A DNA stretch of 64,000 nt. Source: Perognathus longimembris pacificus. Lineage: Eukaryota; Chordata; Mammalia; Rodentia; Heteromyidae. The notes beneath the pieces were generated by a model, which was not told the origin of the DNA, did no database searches, and was given only the letters and a program-made list of their open reading frames with translations. How positions within the stretch are numbered: position 1 is the stretch's first letter; each line of letters opens with the position of its first letter. The stretch covers positions 15,069,360 to 15,133,359 of the forward strand of contig NC_063167.1 in NCBI RefSeq assembly GCF_023159225.1, given 5' to 3'. Shown here one piece after another: positions 10,436 to 21,799 of this stretch. The translations under genes and the position numbers were made by a program.

Positions 10436-10655
10436 GGTTCTGGAGCTTAAATTCAGAGCCTGGGTGCTATCCCTGAGCTTTTCCACCCCAGGCTAGTGCT
10501 TTACTACTTGAGCCACAGCATCATTTCTGGCTTTTGGGGTCAACTGGAAATCAGTGTCTCACAGACTTTCCTTCTCTGGCTGGCTTTGAATGGCGATCCT
10601 CAGATCTCAGGCTCCTGACGAGCTAGGATTACAGGCATGAGCCATCGGTGCCCAG
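10436..10655 (-). mobile_element. 7SL-Geo composite SINE
   Basis: Complement order Geo (TTACTACTTGAGCCACAGC) then head (GAGCTAGGATTACAGGCATG). Confidence 0.85.
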
Positions 10656-10689
10656 GACACTTTATACTTTTGTTGCTGTCAGTGGTGGT

Positions 10690-10912
10690 TGTGGGGCTTG
10701 AACTCAGGGCCTGGGCTCTGTCCCTTAGTTTTTTTTGCTCAAGGCTAGTACTCTACCACCTTGAGCCACAGCGCACTTCCAGTTTTCTGGTGGTTATTTG
10801 GAGATAAGAGTCTCATGGCCTTTCCTGCCTGGGCTAGCTTTGAACCAGGATCCTCAGATCTCAGCCTCCTGCGTAGCTAGGATTCCAGGCGTGAGCCACG
10901 GGCGCCGGGCTT
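10690..10912 (-). mobile_element. 7SL-Geo composite SINE
   Basis: Second copy in the same orientation, 35 bp from the previous one, with complete Geo and head halves. Confidence 0.88.
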
Positions 10913-11669
10913 GAGTGCAGGGTTTCTTCAGCGGATTCCCGGCACGTGCTGTGCCATGGTGCGGTCAGCCCGCAAGGAATGCTGCCCATCTCGCCAGCTA
11001 CACCACCTCTCCCCAGCAGCTCAGCCTGAGGGCACGGAAGAACATTTTTCCATTGATTTCTGCAGGGAGCCCCAAGCCATACAGTCACCCACAGACTTGA
11101 CCTTCAGCATGGACAGGCAATGGCAGTATCCCCTCCGCCCCCCCCCCCCGCCCCCCCAGGACCTGGCGCGCCAGCGTAGGTGGTCAGATACGGTAGGCCT
11201 TGGCCCCTTGGACCACCGAGTTTACTGAATGATGCTTTCACTGGAGCAGCGGCTCGTCTTGATGATGAAGGCTGGCACGCCATCGGGGCCTGCCCTCGCC
11301 AGGGGTGCCTGCCCACCAGATGCCGCAGAGCAGGGGCCAGTCAACGTGTGAATGGATGTGTGAGGCTGGGAATGGCATGTCTTCATCCAGCAGATGAGAC
11401 AGGAGGAATGCGCTATGGAGCGCCACAAGGCTCGTTTCTGATGTCTCGAGGTGACTCCCCGGCAGACCACAGGACCCCATCTTCCTGGCTTGGATCAGGC
11501 TCTCTCCTACCTTGGTGCCACCTGCAGGGGGTCAAGGCCCGGGTGCCAGGGCTGGGCAGGCAGAGGAGTGCCAGGAAGCGGACCCAGAGCCAGGCTGGAC
11601 AGCCACATCCCAGAGGGGCCAGACACGAACCCATGTGCTGAGATAGACTGACAGGAAGGAGGGCTGCTG
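10913..11669. other. Intergenic, no gene seen
   Basis: Unique sequence, with a C-rich run near 11139-11158. Open frames up to 153 codons lack recognisable features. Confidence 0.55.
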
Positions 11670-11683
11670 TCTCCTCACGTTCT
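11670..11683 (+). repeat. TSD of the L1, poly(A) side
   Basis: tctcctcacgttct here and tctcctcatattct at 19288-19301 match at 12 of 14 bases and bracket the L1. Confidence 0.75.
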
Positions 11684-11996
11684 TTTTTTTTTTTTTTTTG
11701 TAATTTCTTTATTAATTACACAAACATTTTTTGACAAGGTGTTGTGCAAAAAGGGTACAGTTACATAGCAGGGCAGTGTGTACATTTCTTGTGATATCTT
11801 ACGCCCTGTTTTTCTTTCCCTTCCCTAGGTCAGGTAGACGTATATACAATACACAATGTACCAAGAACATATATAGTAGCCACGTGGCCTACGCCCAAGG
11901 AAATTCGCCTAGGGCTTTAAATTAAAGGCGACATTAGACAATATGTTGACAGTAGTCTTATATGAACGTACATACGTAGCTTTTGAGCTATTGTAT

Positions 11997-12579
11997 TGTC
12001 GGGCTAGATTCACCTCCCCTGGTGCGGGGATGCTCCGCTCACTCCCTTATCAGTGCTCCCCTTTTCATCCTCTCCCCTGGGCGCCCGACCCACGGGCGGC
12101 CAAAGTGAAGCGAAGGGACACGGGCAAGCCTAAGGTGCACGTGGCCGAACGAGATCCCCTTTTCCTCCCTCCTTACCCACCAAGGAAGCCAGGCGCAGAC
12201 GGATCTCGGAGACGCTTCGGAGAGCAATCCGGTTTAATCAGGAGGGGCTTACAGTAATACAGTGATGATGACGAGGATTGAGCAGGAGCTGCGATAGGCT
12301 GGCGAGCTTGTCCGTCCAAGAGCAGCTCCCAAGGACCTCCCTCATGGGCTAACGTCACTTCCCATAGTACCGCCCTCTGGGAAAAACCCGAGAAAAGGGA
12401 GCACACGTGCTCGATGGCGCAAGGTGGGGGATGGTCTCAAAGCTATCCCTTCTGGTTCCCGACCCAGAAGGAGATAGGTGTGGCTCACTTCCACACTGCC
12501 CCAGGGCTGGGGGAAGGGTGGCGTCTCAGGAGCGCTCTCAACGCCCTTCCCCCCTCAAGGCCAAGCTGAACCCCCAACA
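11997..12579 (-). mobile_element. Solo LTR, class II (ERVK-type), inside the L1 3'UTR
   Basis: The 583-bp block has TG...CA ends and perfect 6-bp TSDs (ttgtat at 11991-11996 and 12580-12585). It interrupts L1 3'UTR that resumes on both sides. No retroviral internal region is present, so it is a solo LTR left by recombination between two LTRs. Minus orientation is preferred: U3 would begin TGTTGGGGGTTCAGC, and a possible ATTAAA signal lies at 12233-12238. A GTGACGTTA word near 12350 resembles a CRE site. The 6-bp duplication fits ERVK/IAP-like elements; the exact family is unknown. Confidence 0.85.
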
Positions 12580-12744
12580 TTGTATTCCACTGAGAGGTCA
12601 ATTTTTGACCTTTTTCTGTTGAGTAGTTGTTTGGTTTTAGTTACATAATGTTGGGTCGCTGACCCAATCCTGTGGGAAATACCATTTGACAAGCAGTTTT
12701 TGGTTTCACAGACCTGGTCTCTACTGTCTCCCCATCACCCCATC

Positions 12745-15700
12745 TTAACAGTCATATATCAGGGAGATCATGTCCCTTTGTTTTCTGTGTTCTAGGCTTG
12801 TCTCACTCAACATTATTTGTTCAAGTTCTGACCATTTCCCTGCGAATACCAGTATTTTACCATTCCTAATCGCTATGTAATATTCCATTGTGTATAAGTA
12901 CCATATTTTTTGGATCCATTCGTCTGTGGAGGGGCATCTGGGTTGATTCCATATTTTGGCTATTGTGAATTGTGCCGCAATAAACATGGAAGTACAAATG
13001 TCTTTTTGATATCTTGGGACCTGCTGTTTAGGATAGATGCCTAGGAGTGGAATGGCTGGGTCATAGGGTAGATCTATATTGAGCTTTTTGAGAAACCTCC
13101 ATACTGTTCTCCAAAGTGGTTGTACTAATTTGCACTCCCACCAACAATGGAGAAGGGTTCCTCTTTCCCCACACCCCCTCCAGCATTTGTTGTTGCCTGA
13201 GTTCAGAGTATAGGCCATTCTAACTGGGGTGAGGTGGTATCTCAGGGTTGTTTTTATTTACATTTCCTTTACTACCAGGGATGTTGAACATTTCCTCGTA
13301 TGTATCTTTGCCATTTTTATTTCTTCTCTTGTGAAGTCTCTCTTTAACTCCTTTGCCCATTTCCTAATTGGTTTATTGGGCTTGGAGGGGCTTAGTTTTT
13401 TGAGTTCTCTGTAGATGACAGATATTGGGCCTTTGTCTGTTGCTGTGCTGATAAAGATTCTTTCCCATATGGTTGGCTGTCTTTCTATTTTGGTGGCTAT
13501 GTCCTTAGCTGTGCAGAAACTTTTTAATTTGTAGTAGTCCCATTTGTCGAGTCTCTCCCCTATTTGTTGTGCCCCTGGGACTATATTCAGGAAGTTCCTT
13601 CTTGTGCCTATAAGTTCTAGCATCTTTCCTACTCCATCCTTCAGTAGTTTCAAGGATTCAGGTCTGCTATTGAGGTCCTTGATCCATTTTGATCTTGGTG
13701 CATGGTGATAGGCTTGGGTCTACTTTGAGTTTTCTGCATATGGCTGCCCAGTTCTCCCAGCACCAGTAGTTGAAGAGGCTATGTTTATTCCATTGTATGT
13801 CTTTAGCTCCTTTGTTGAGTATCAGCTGACTATAAGAGTGCGGTTTTATTTCTGGATCTTCAACTCTGATCCATTGGTCTTCCGGTCTGTTTTTATACCA
13901 ATACCAGGCTGTTTTTGTTATGATGGCTCTATAGTAGAGCTTGAAGTCTGGTATTGTGATACCTCCTGCACTGTTTTTTTTTTTTTGCCTAGAATTGCTT
14001 TGGCTATTCTAGGTATTTTGCTGTTCCATATGAATTTATGGATTGCTTTCTCTATTTCAGTGAAGAATGTAACTGGGATTTTGATAGGGATTGCATTGAA
14101 TTTGTATAACAATTTGGGCAATATGGTCATTTTCACGATATTGATTCTGCCTACCCATGAGCATGGGATGTCTTTCCATCTCCTTGTGTCTTCTTTGATT
14201 TCCCTTATTAGATTTTTATAGTTCTCATTATATAGGTCTGCCACGTCCTTGCTTAGGTTGATCCCTAGTTACTTTATTCTTTTTTTGGCTACTGTAAATG
14301 TAATTGTTTCCATAATTTCCTTTTCTGCTTGTACATTGCTGGTGTACAGAAAAGCTGCTGACTTTTGTGGATTGATTTTGTAGCCTGCTACTTTGCCAAA
14401 ATGGTTTATTAGGTGTAGGAGTTTGGGGACTGAGTTTTTTGGGTCCTTCAGATATAAGATCATGTTGTCTGAAAATAGGCATAGTTTGATTTCTTCCTTG
14501 CCAATGTGGATCCCTTTGATGTCCTCCACTTGCCTTATTGCTATGGCTATGGATTCCAGCACTATGTTGAAAAGAAGTGGGGAGAGTGGGCATCCTTGTC
14601 TTGTTCCTGAGTTTAGGGGGAATGATTTAAGTTTCTCTCCATTTAATATGATGTTAGCAGTTGGTCTGTTGTATATGGCTTTTATTGTTTTGAGGAATGT
14701 TCCATCTATTCCTGTTCTCTCCAAAGCTTTTAATAGGTATGGATGTTGTATTTTGTCAAAGGCTTTTTGGGCATCGACTGAGATAACAATGTGATTCTTG
14801 ATTTTAGTTCTGTTTATGTGGTGAATTACATTGATTGATTTACGGATGTTGAACCATCCTTGCGACTGTGGGATGAAGCCTACTTGGTCATGATGTATAA
14901 TTTTCTTGATCAGCTTCTGGATCCTGTTAGCTAATATTTTATTGAGGAGCTTTGCGTCTGTGTTCATTAGTGATATTGGTCTGTAGTTCTCTTTTTTTTT
15001 TTGTTGGGTCTTTGCCTGGTTTGGGAATGAGTATATTAGCTTCATAGAATGAGTTTGGGATTTCTCCCTCTGTTTCTATTTCACGGAAGAGTTTGAGGAG
15101 TATTGGAATTAGTTCCTCACTAAAGGTTTTATAGAATTCGTTGGTGAATCCATCTGGGCCTGGGCTTTTCTTTGTTGGGAGGTTCTTGATTACCCCCTTG
15201 ATCTTGCTGTAAGTTATTGGTTTATTTAGTTGATTTATTTCTTCTTGGTTCAGTTTGGGCAGTTTATACTTCTCTAAGAATTGATCCATTTTTGTAAAAT
15301 TATTGTTTTTTAGTGAGTAGAGGTTCTGGAAATAGTTCTTTATGATTGTTTGAATATCGTGTGTACTTGTTGTAATTTTTCTGGTGGAGTCCCTGATTTT
15401 ACGTATATGAGTCTCTTCTCTTCTTTTTTTTGTAAGTCTTGCTAGGGGTCTGTCAATTTTATTTATTTTCTCAAAGAACCAGCTTTTAGTCTTATTTACT
15501 TGTTGAATGGTCTTTCTATTTTCAATCAGATTTATCTCTTCTTTAATCTTTGTGATCTCTCTCCTCCTAGTCACTTTAGGTTCGATCATTTCTTGTTTCT
15601 CCAGTTGTTTTAGTTTCATTGTGAGGTTATTCACCTGCTCTGTTTCCATTCTTTTAATGTGAGTGCTGAGGGCGATGATCTTGCCCCTCAGTACTGCCTT

Positions 15701-16573
15701 AGCTGTGTCCCATAGGTTTCTTTGTGATGTATTTTCATTGTCATTGTGGCTTATGAATTCGTTGATTTCATCTTTAATTTGGTCTGTGGCCCAAGTGTTG
15801 GATAACAGTGTGGGGTTTAGCCTCCAAGAATGTGTATAGCCTCTGTGGTAACCGTTGTTATTGAGGGTTACCTTTAATCCACTGTGGTCAGATATAATAC
15901 ATGGGATGACGTCAATACTTTTGTATTTGCTGAGGTTCTTTGTGTGGGCTACAACATGGTCTATTTTGGAGTATGATCCATAGGCTGCTGAGAAGAAGGT
16001 ATATTGGGTCTCTGTAGGGTGGAAGATTCTGTATAGATCTGTCAGATCCATTTGGGATATGGTGTTACTTAGGTCCTCAGCTCCCCTGCTAATCTTCTGG
16101 GTGTTGGATCTGTCTCTTGGAGAGAGTGGGGTATTAAAGCCACCCACTATGATTGTGTTTGGGTCTATCTTGTTCTGTAGTTCTTTGAGAATTTGCTTGA
16201 CATATGTAGGGCCTCTTTTGTTCGGTGAGTATACATTTATCACTGTGATGTCTTGATTCTGGATTTTTCCTTGTATTAAAATGTAGTGACCTTCTTTGTC
16301 TTTTTGAGTTGATTTTAATGAGAAGTCCCGTTTGTCTGAGATCAGGATGGCTATTCCTGCCGTTTTGATAGGTGCATTTGCTTGGAAGATCTTGCTCCAT
16401 CCTTTCATTCGGAGCCTGTTTTTATCCCTTGCTGTAAGGTGGGTCTCTTGTAGACAACAGATGGCAACTTTTTATTTGCGGATCCATTCTACCAGTCTGC
16501 TCCTCTTTATTGGAATGTTTATACCATTTATATTCACGGAGATCAAGGATAAGGGTGTTTTTTCTCCTTCCAT
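12745..16573 (-). pseudogene. L1 ORF2 (endonuclease/reverse transcriptase), broken
   Basis: The frame starts at ATG 16573, 43 bp after ORF1, and ends at 12745. It spans about 1,276 codons, the usual ORF2 length. Order: endonuclease (SVNING, CLQETH, SDH), reverse transcriptase ([18 protein letters not shown]), and a C-terminal Cys-rich knuckle ([19 protein letters not shown]). Damage: a TAA at 16472-16474 in the endonuclease, frameshifts in T runs at about 14992-15002 and 13974-13986, and TAA stops at 14269-14271 and 13258-13260. The endonuclease motif GDFN reads GGFN (16138-16140), and the RT FADD reads FSDN (14464-14475). It is a dead copy. Confidence 0.93.
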
Positions 16574-16615
16574 TTTCTTGTTGGGCTGTTTTTCCTCTTT
16601 TTTTTTTTCTTGTCT

Positions 16616-17745
16616 TTAGTAAGCTGCTCTTTCTGTTGGGCTCTGGCTATTGTAGTTTCTTTCTGTTTCTGTGTGTGTGTCCTGTGCGATTTCTGTTGGG
16701 TGGGATTCCCCTCTTAGAATTCGCTGTAGGGCTGGTTTTTTATTCACATACTCCTTTAGATCCTCTTTGCTATGGAAAGATCTGGTTTTCCCCTCTAATA
16801 TGAACTCCAGGTTCGCTGGATATTTTATTCTAGGTTGGCAATTGTTGGCCTGTAGAACTTGGATGGTGTTCTTCCATTCTCTTCGTGCGTGGTAGGTTTG
16901 TGTGGAGAGATCTGCTGTTATTCGGATCCTCTTTCCATTGTAATATATTTCTTTCTTTGCTTTGGATGCATTCAAAATTTGCTCTTTATTCTTGAGATCT
17001 GAAGTCTTGAATATTATGTGCCTTGGCGTGGCTTTTCTGGGGTCTGGTCTGCCAGGTGTCCTATAGGCTTTGGTTACCTGGATAGGGTCCCTTGTGAGAT
17101 TGGGGAAGTTTTCTGCAATAACTTTATTGAAAATATGTTGAAGCCCTCTGCTCTGGTATTCGGCTGCTTCTTCTATTCCAATTATGCGCAGGTTATATCT
17201 CTTGTCTTTCTCCACTATCTCCTGGATTAGTCTGCCTTGGAGCTTTACCGTTTCTTGGAGTGTGGTAATTTTCTGGTTCTTATTGGCTGCATCATCGTCC
17301 AAGAGAGAGATTCTGGATTCAATATGGTCAATTCTTTGTGCTGTGGATTCAATTGCAGAGTTTATGGATGTCAGAGAGCTATTTATGGTTGCCAGATCAG
17401 CTCTGATCGTGGAAATTTCTTCCTTTAAACAGTTGTATTTTAAATCTATTTTTTTTCATGCATTTCACTTCTCATGATGTTAAGGTCTTCTTTAACGGAG
17501 GTTTGCACTGTATCCATTTTTGCTTCCATTTCTTTCTTGGCCTTCTGGATGTCCTTCGAGACTTCCACTCTAAACTCCTGGAATTGTTTTCTGATTTCGT
17601 TTCTGAGGCTTTCCATCATTTCTGTTAGCATAACCTCAGTTGATTTTTTATTCTCCATCTCCTCTTCAGTCATGCTGCTTTTTGGAGCTGGCGAGTTGGC
17701 TTGCCCTTTGATGTAATTTGTTATATTTCTTTGTGATTTGTGCAT
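16616..17745 (-). pseudogene. L1 ORF1 (RNA-binding protein), one frameshift
   Basis: The N-terminal part starts at ATG 17745 and stays open to an A8 run at about 17452-17459, where the frame shifts. The second frame then stays open to the stop at 16616. The first and middle parts are rich in charged and hydrophobic heptads (coiled coil). The C-terminal part carries the conserved ORF1p RNA-binding region (YRTPGRPDPRKATPRHII, ITADLSTQTYHARREW, YPANLEF). A single indel in a homopolymer is enough to inactivate it. Confidence 0.9.
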
Positions 17746-19287
17746 CTGGAGATCTGTGGGTGGCTTCCCTGGTTTGGCTTTGTGCTGATTCCCACTGGTC
17801 CATCAGTGGGAGACTTGTGTCCTGGCTCTGGGTTTGAGTTTGGCTGTTGAACCTTACTGCCCAATGGGTGAGCGTGACCGTCTCAGTTGTTGCAAGGGTG
17901 GTCACCCTCCCTGCACTTGGGGTTGGGTAGGTTCTGTGTCTTTCTCTGCGGGATAGTGTCCCGCCGCTGTGTTGTGCTGACCCTAGCGTGCCCCTGGTGG
18001 GGGTTTGCTGGTTGCTGATTCAGCGTGGAGTGGAGGCTTTTCTCTTCTTTGGTTCTTTTTTCCCACTCTGTATCTTGGTCAGAGGAGCTCACCTCTCAGG
18101 CGGTTCACCCTCCTGTGTGGATTGCTCCGGGGCCAGTGTTGTTGAGGGGCAGCCCACCCACTTGTGCGAAATGCGCCAAACTGATTGGGTGCTGCCGCCA
18201 GGGGCCCTGCCCACCTGTGCAGGGTATGCCTACCAGAGCGAGCCCCACATTGTTGGGGTGTGTTTGTGCCTCCCATGAGTCCGCTGTGGGGGGCGGTATG
18301 TGTGGGCCCCAGTGGGATCAAGTGTCCGGGCGCGGGTTAGCGCCCACAGACTGCGCCTCCGCTGCGAGGGGGGCGTGTGATCGGGCCCAGGTGTCCCTGC
18401 TGGGCTGGTATTGCCCACCAGCACGCCTGTGACTTTTGTTGAAAAAGTCCGCGTGGCCCAGGCACCTCAGGGTGGCGCTTCCAATGCCTGCCGGTCCCCG
18501 GGCCCCTGTTGGGAAGGGGGGTGTGGCCAGTGCACAGGTTCAGGCTCCTCTGCTGCCTTGGCACTGCTCCGCCCCTCCCCTGCTAGCTCCTGTGTCTTCC
18601 CTGAGTCTGAAGGGACCTTTTGCGGCCTGATTTGGAGGTTCTTTGTTCCTCGGGGTGGGGAGGGGGAGGGAGGGAGTTCTAGCTTCTTTGTAGGGTTTGG
18701 GTCTCTGATAGCTGGTCTCCTGTTGGGGGAGGGGGTAATGGGGAACTTACTGGTCCTGGATTGTGTGTGTGTTCCGCGCTGCTGTTGGCCCTTTGGGGAC
18801 GGGGTGCTGGGGTGTGGCGATCGGTCGTTTGGTGGTGGCGGCCCCGGTTCTCCCCTTCTGCACTGCTCGGTTCCCCCGTGGCTCACGCCTGATCCCGGAC
18901 TTGTGGTCCCGAACTTCCCGTCGCCGCCGTCTGCCTGGATCGGTCCGCGCTCCCCTGGGGTCCGTGGAGTCCTGCTGTCTGGACTCTGCGCTCCTGGTGT
19001 GACTTTTCGGCAGTCGGTTTGTTAACGCCGGGTCCCCTTTCCCTGCCTGGCCCTGTTCGGGCCAGGGTTGGCAGGTGGAGGGAGGGTACCCCGGAGATTT
19101 TCCGGCTCCGTGCAGGTTATAGGCTCTTCTTTTTTTGTTCTTTTTCGCTTCCTGCATTTCTCTATTGCTTCTGGTTGTTGGGTTTGCTGGGTTTTTGATG
19201 GGGTGTTGGGTGCTGGAGTTCCAGCTCGCTATTCAGTTGGAGTGAGTTGGGGTACCTCCTTACTGTGGTGGCGCCATCTTCCTCTCC
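17746..19287 (-). promoter_or_regulatory. L1 5'UTR / internal promoter region
   Basis: GC-rich leader of about 1.5 kb upstream of ORF1. It begins with an AAGATGGCGCC word (complement of 19270-19280), similar in place and sequence to the YY1 site at the 5' end of human L1. No monomer tandem repeats are obvious. Confidence 0.75.
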
Positions 19288-19301
19288 TCTCCTCATATTC
19301 T
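19288..19301 (+). repeat. TSD of the L1, 5' side
   Basis: tctcctcatattct, partner of 11670-11683 (12 of 14 bases match). Confidence 0.75.
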
Positions 19302-19484
19302 ACTGGCTGTGTGGGGCTCAGACTGGCAGAGGATCCCCCAATCTCGAGCTAGAAGATGGGGCCTCCCAGCTCATGTCCCACCTTCTGATTACTTCCTACC
19401 TTTTCTGGGCCTTGGTTTCCCCAAATGGAAAAGGAAGACAAGACTCCTCAACTGGCATATGGGTTGCTGTGGTCCAAGTCCCAT

Positions 19485-19600
19485 CCAGGCATCAGCATGG
19501 CTAAGGAATGCATCAGAAATGCAGATTCACTGGCTGGGGAGGACGCCAGCAGCCTGCTTTAACAAGCTCTCCAGAACATTCTGCCAAGGTCTACAGCTGG
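19485..19600 (+). mobile_element. MER5-like hAT DNA transposon relic
   Basis: CATCAGAAATGCAGATTC followed by CAGCAGCCTGCTTTAACAAG and CTCCAG has the layout of MER5A. Called from remembered consensus, eroded. Confidence 0.45.
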
Positions 19601-19725
19601 AGACTCGGCCAGCCTCAGCTCACTGTTCTGCTCAGAATCCAGAGATAGGTACTGAGGTCGTGGGGAGGAAAGGTGGCTGGCTGTCATCCAGTCCCTTCCC
19701 AATCTCTCCTGACTGAAGATAGTTC

Positions 19726-19730
<5 letters not shown>

Positions 19731-19778
<48 letters not shown>
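19731..19778 (+). repeat. (TG)n microsatellite
   Basis: About 24 uninterrupted TG units. Confidence 0.97.
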
Positions 19779-19779
<1 letters not shown>

Positions 19780-19916
19780 TTGCCTAGACACAGAATAGGT
19801 AGATTAGAGGATTACAGTTTGAAGAGCTGTCAAACTATTCTCTAAAGTGGTTGCACCATATTTTATCCCATCAGTAACACTGAGAGCTCCGAGCTCTCTA
19901 CATGCTTCTCTACACT

Positions 19917-20262
19917 TCCTCCCTTCTCCTTCCCCTTTCCCCTCCATTCCCTGCCTTCCCCCTCCCTCCCTTCCCTTTTTCCCTCCCCCTTCCTTCTTCC
20001 CTTCCTCCCTTCCTTTCTTCCCTTCTCTCCCTTTGTTCCTCCCTCTCTTCCTTCCCACTTTCTTCCTCTTTGCTCTCTCTTTCTTCCTTTCCCTTCGTCT
20101 TATTCCTTTTCCCTCCCTTCTTTCTGCCTTTCTCTCCCTTCTTCCTCTGCCTTTCTTCTTCCTTCTCTCCTTTTTTCTTCCCCCCTTCCTTTGTCCCTCC
20201 CTTCCTTCCTTTCCCTTCCTTGTTCCCTCTCTTTCCTCCTCTTCTGTCCCCTTGTCCTTCTG
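19917..20262 (+). repeat. Polypyrimidine tract
   Basis: About 345 bp made almost wholly of C and T (degenerate CCTT/CTTT units), with only scattered G or A. The complement is a purine tract open in several frames, which is not coding. Confidence 0.95.
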
Positions 20263-20574
20263 CCATAGCCCCTGTGGTGGGAGGCGGGGCTTCTCTGTGT
20301 GACCTGCCGCCCCTGAGGTGCTGAGGTTCAGCCGTATTTCATGGGCATCTTGGTCATTTGTGCGCCTTCTGTTCTCAAAAATCAGAGGGGCCGGTGTGGG
20401 CCTTTTCTTCTGGATCTTCCATTCTGTCCCATGGTCTTGGTGTCTGGTTTTGTTTCTTTGCCCTTGTGGTGTGATTTGAAGGCAGGTATTGGAAGCACCT
20501 CCAGCATCACTCTTTGAACCCAGGATTACTTTGGCTGTTTGGGGTCTTTTATACCTCCATGTGAATTTTAGGAC

Positions 20575-20657
20575 TTCCCTCCCTCCCTTCCTCCCTCCCT
20601 CCTTCTGTCTTTCCCTCCCTCCCTTACTCACTCCCCTGCTCCCCCCCCTCTTTGTGC
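20575..20657 (+). repeat. (CCCT)n low-complexity tract
   Basis: Imperfect CCCT/CCTT units ending in a C run, next to the SINE at 20660. Confidence 0.85.
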
Positions 20658-20659
20658 CA

Positions 20660-20868
20660 CTCCTGGGGCTTGAACTCAGGGCACTGTCTCTGAGCTTTTG
20701 TGCTCAAGGCCCTATCATGTGATCCACAGCTCCATTTCTGGATTTTTGCTAATTGGAGAAAAGAGTCTCACAGACTTTCCTGCCCAGACTAGCTTCAAAT
20801 CATGATCCTTAGATCTCAGCCTCCTGAGTAGCCAGGATTCTAGGCATGAGCCACCAGCACCTGGCTTG
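20660..20868 (-). mobile_element. 7SL-Geo composite SINE inside old L1
   Basis: Complement of Geo (CTTGAACTCAGGGCACTGTC) and head (CTCCTGAGTAGCCAGGATTC). It splits the old L1 fragment. Confidence 0.85.
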
Positions 20869-20969
20869 GGAGTGAAGGATGTCATGGGGATTGTACTGGG
20901 TCTGTAGATTGTAGGCATTGCCACAACATGAACACTGTGCCGGCCACCCTGGAGCCACTAGAGCTGATC

Positions 20970-20996
20970 TCACACACACACACACACACACACACT
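20970..20996 (+). repeat. (CA)n microsatellite
   Basis: About 13 CA units. Confidence 0.9.
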
Positions 20997-21059
20997 ACCT
21001 GCGTGTCTGGTCCTTTCCACTGCCTTAGCAGGCAGCAGCAGGGCTTGACTCCTTGTCAA

Positions 21060-21243
21060 CAAGCCAGGCACAATGGCGAATGCCTGTGACCCCAGCTGCA
21101 AGGGGGAGGAACAGACAGGAGGATCACAGTCCCTGGCTGAGATGCTATAAAAACATTAACTAATGCAATAGGGCTGGGAGTGAGGATCCTGTGGTGAAGT
21201 TTGTCTAGTGAGTGCAAGGCTCTGAATTCCAATTCCTGTGCCA
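21060..21243 (+). mobile_element. Composite SINE with a different right half
   Basis: A 7SL-like head (CCAGGCACAATGGCGAATGC) is joined to a tRNA-like half (GGCTGGGAGTGAGGATCCTG, then GCTCTGAATTCCAATTCC) that is not the Geo monomer. Diverged. Confidence 0.55.
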
Positions 21244-21249
21244 CCAAAG

Positions 21250-21340
21250 AGAAAGGAAGGAAGGAAGGAAGGAAGGAAGGAAGGAAGGAAGGAAGGAAGC
21301 AAGGAAGGAAGGGAGGAAGGAAGGAAGGAAGGAAAGAAGA
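21250..21340 (+). repeat. (GGAA)n microsatellite
   Basis: About 20 near-perfect GGAA units immediately after the SINE tail. Confidence 0.95.
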
Positions 21341-21415
21341 CCCCAATCCCCCCTCACTTGCGGAAAAACCTGAACATAGAAGTTGATAGGTGGGAAGTGT
21401 CCTGGGAAGCGCAGT

Positions 21416-21491
21416 GTGGCGTGGCGGGGTGGGGTGTGGCGGGGTGGGGTGTGGCGGGGTGGGGCGTGGCGTGGCGTGGCGTGGCGGGGTG
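21416..21491 (+). repeat. G-rich minisatellite, 15-bp unit
   Basis: Units of GTGGCGGGGTGGGGT repeat about three times, then shrink to GTGGC repeats. The G runs could form a quadruplex. Confidence 0.85.
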
Positions 21492-21799
21492 CCGCCCACT
21501 GGTGCTCACAGCCAGCAGAACATCACGGTCATCTCCTGTGAATAGCAAAGGCCCCTGGGCCCGCTCTGGTTCTGCCCAACGGGAAGTGCTCCCGCGTGAA
21601 CTTTCTCACGCAACTCTTTGCAGCATGTTGCTTTCCTGGCTCTTCCACAACCTTGGATTTTCCAGTGGGAACTGTGGGCTTTGCTTCCAGCCATTGGGCA
21701 CTCAGGCTTTTAATCTCTTTAGAATTGTGATTTCTCAGCATATTGCCTTCTGGCTGCTGGCTTCCTCCCTCAAATTCTCCTGTCTTAGTTTTTTTGGGG

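Larger units (their letters stand above)
11684..19287 (-). mobile_element. Nearly full-length, inactive L1 retrotransposon
   Basis: The element reads on the minus strand from a 5' end near 19287 (GGAGAGGAAGATGGCGCC, carrying a YY1-like AAGATGGC) through a GC-rich 5'UTR of about 1.5 kb, ORF1, ORF2 and a 3'UTR to a poly(A) seen as T17 at 11683-11699. Imperfect 14-bp TSDs flank it. Without the LTR inserted in its 3'UTR it is about 7.0 kb, full-length size. Both ORFs are broken and two catalytic motifs are altered, so it cannot move by itself. Confidence 0.93.
19790..20945 (-). mobile_element. Older L1 ORF2 remnants with nested insertions
   Basis: Three pieces keep the order of a reversed ORF2: 19800-19915 (CTCTAAAGTGGTTGCACCAT), 20390-20580 (GGATTACTTTGGCTGTTTGG, CCATGTGAATTTTAG), and 20870-20945 (GGGGATTGTACTGGGTCTGT). 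They are separated by a pyrimidine tract and a SINE. It is clearly older than the neighbouring full-length L1. Confidence 0.6.

Noticed and set aside
16100..19025. Plus-strand open frames within the L1 (for example 18411-19025)
   Set aside because: Antisense to L1 ORF2, ORF1 and the L1 5'UTR; no independent evidence of a gene.
19804..20631. Lys/Glu/Gly-rich minus-strand frame of 275 codons
   Set aside because: Translation of the polypyrimidine tract complement; simple sequence inside an old L1.
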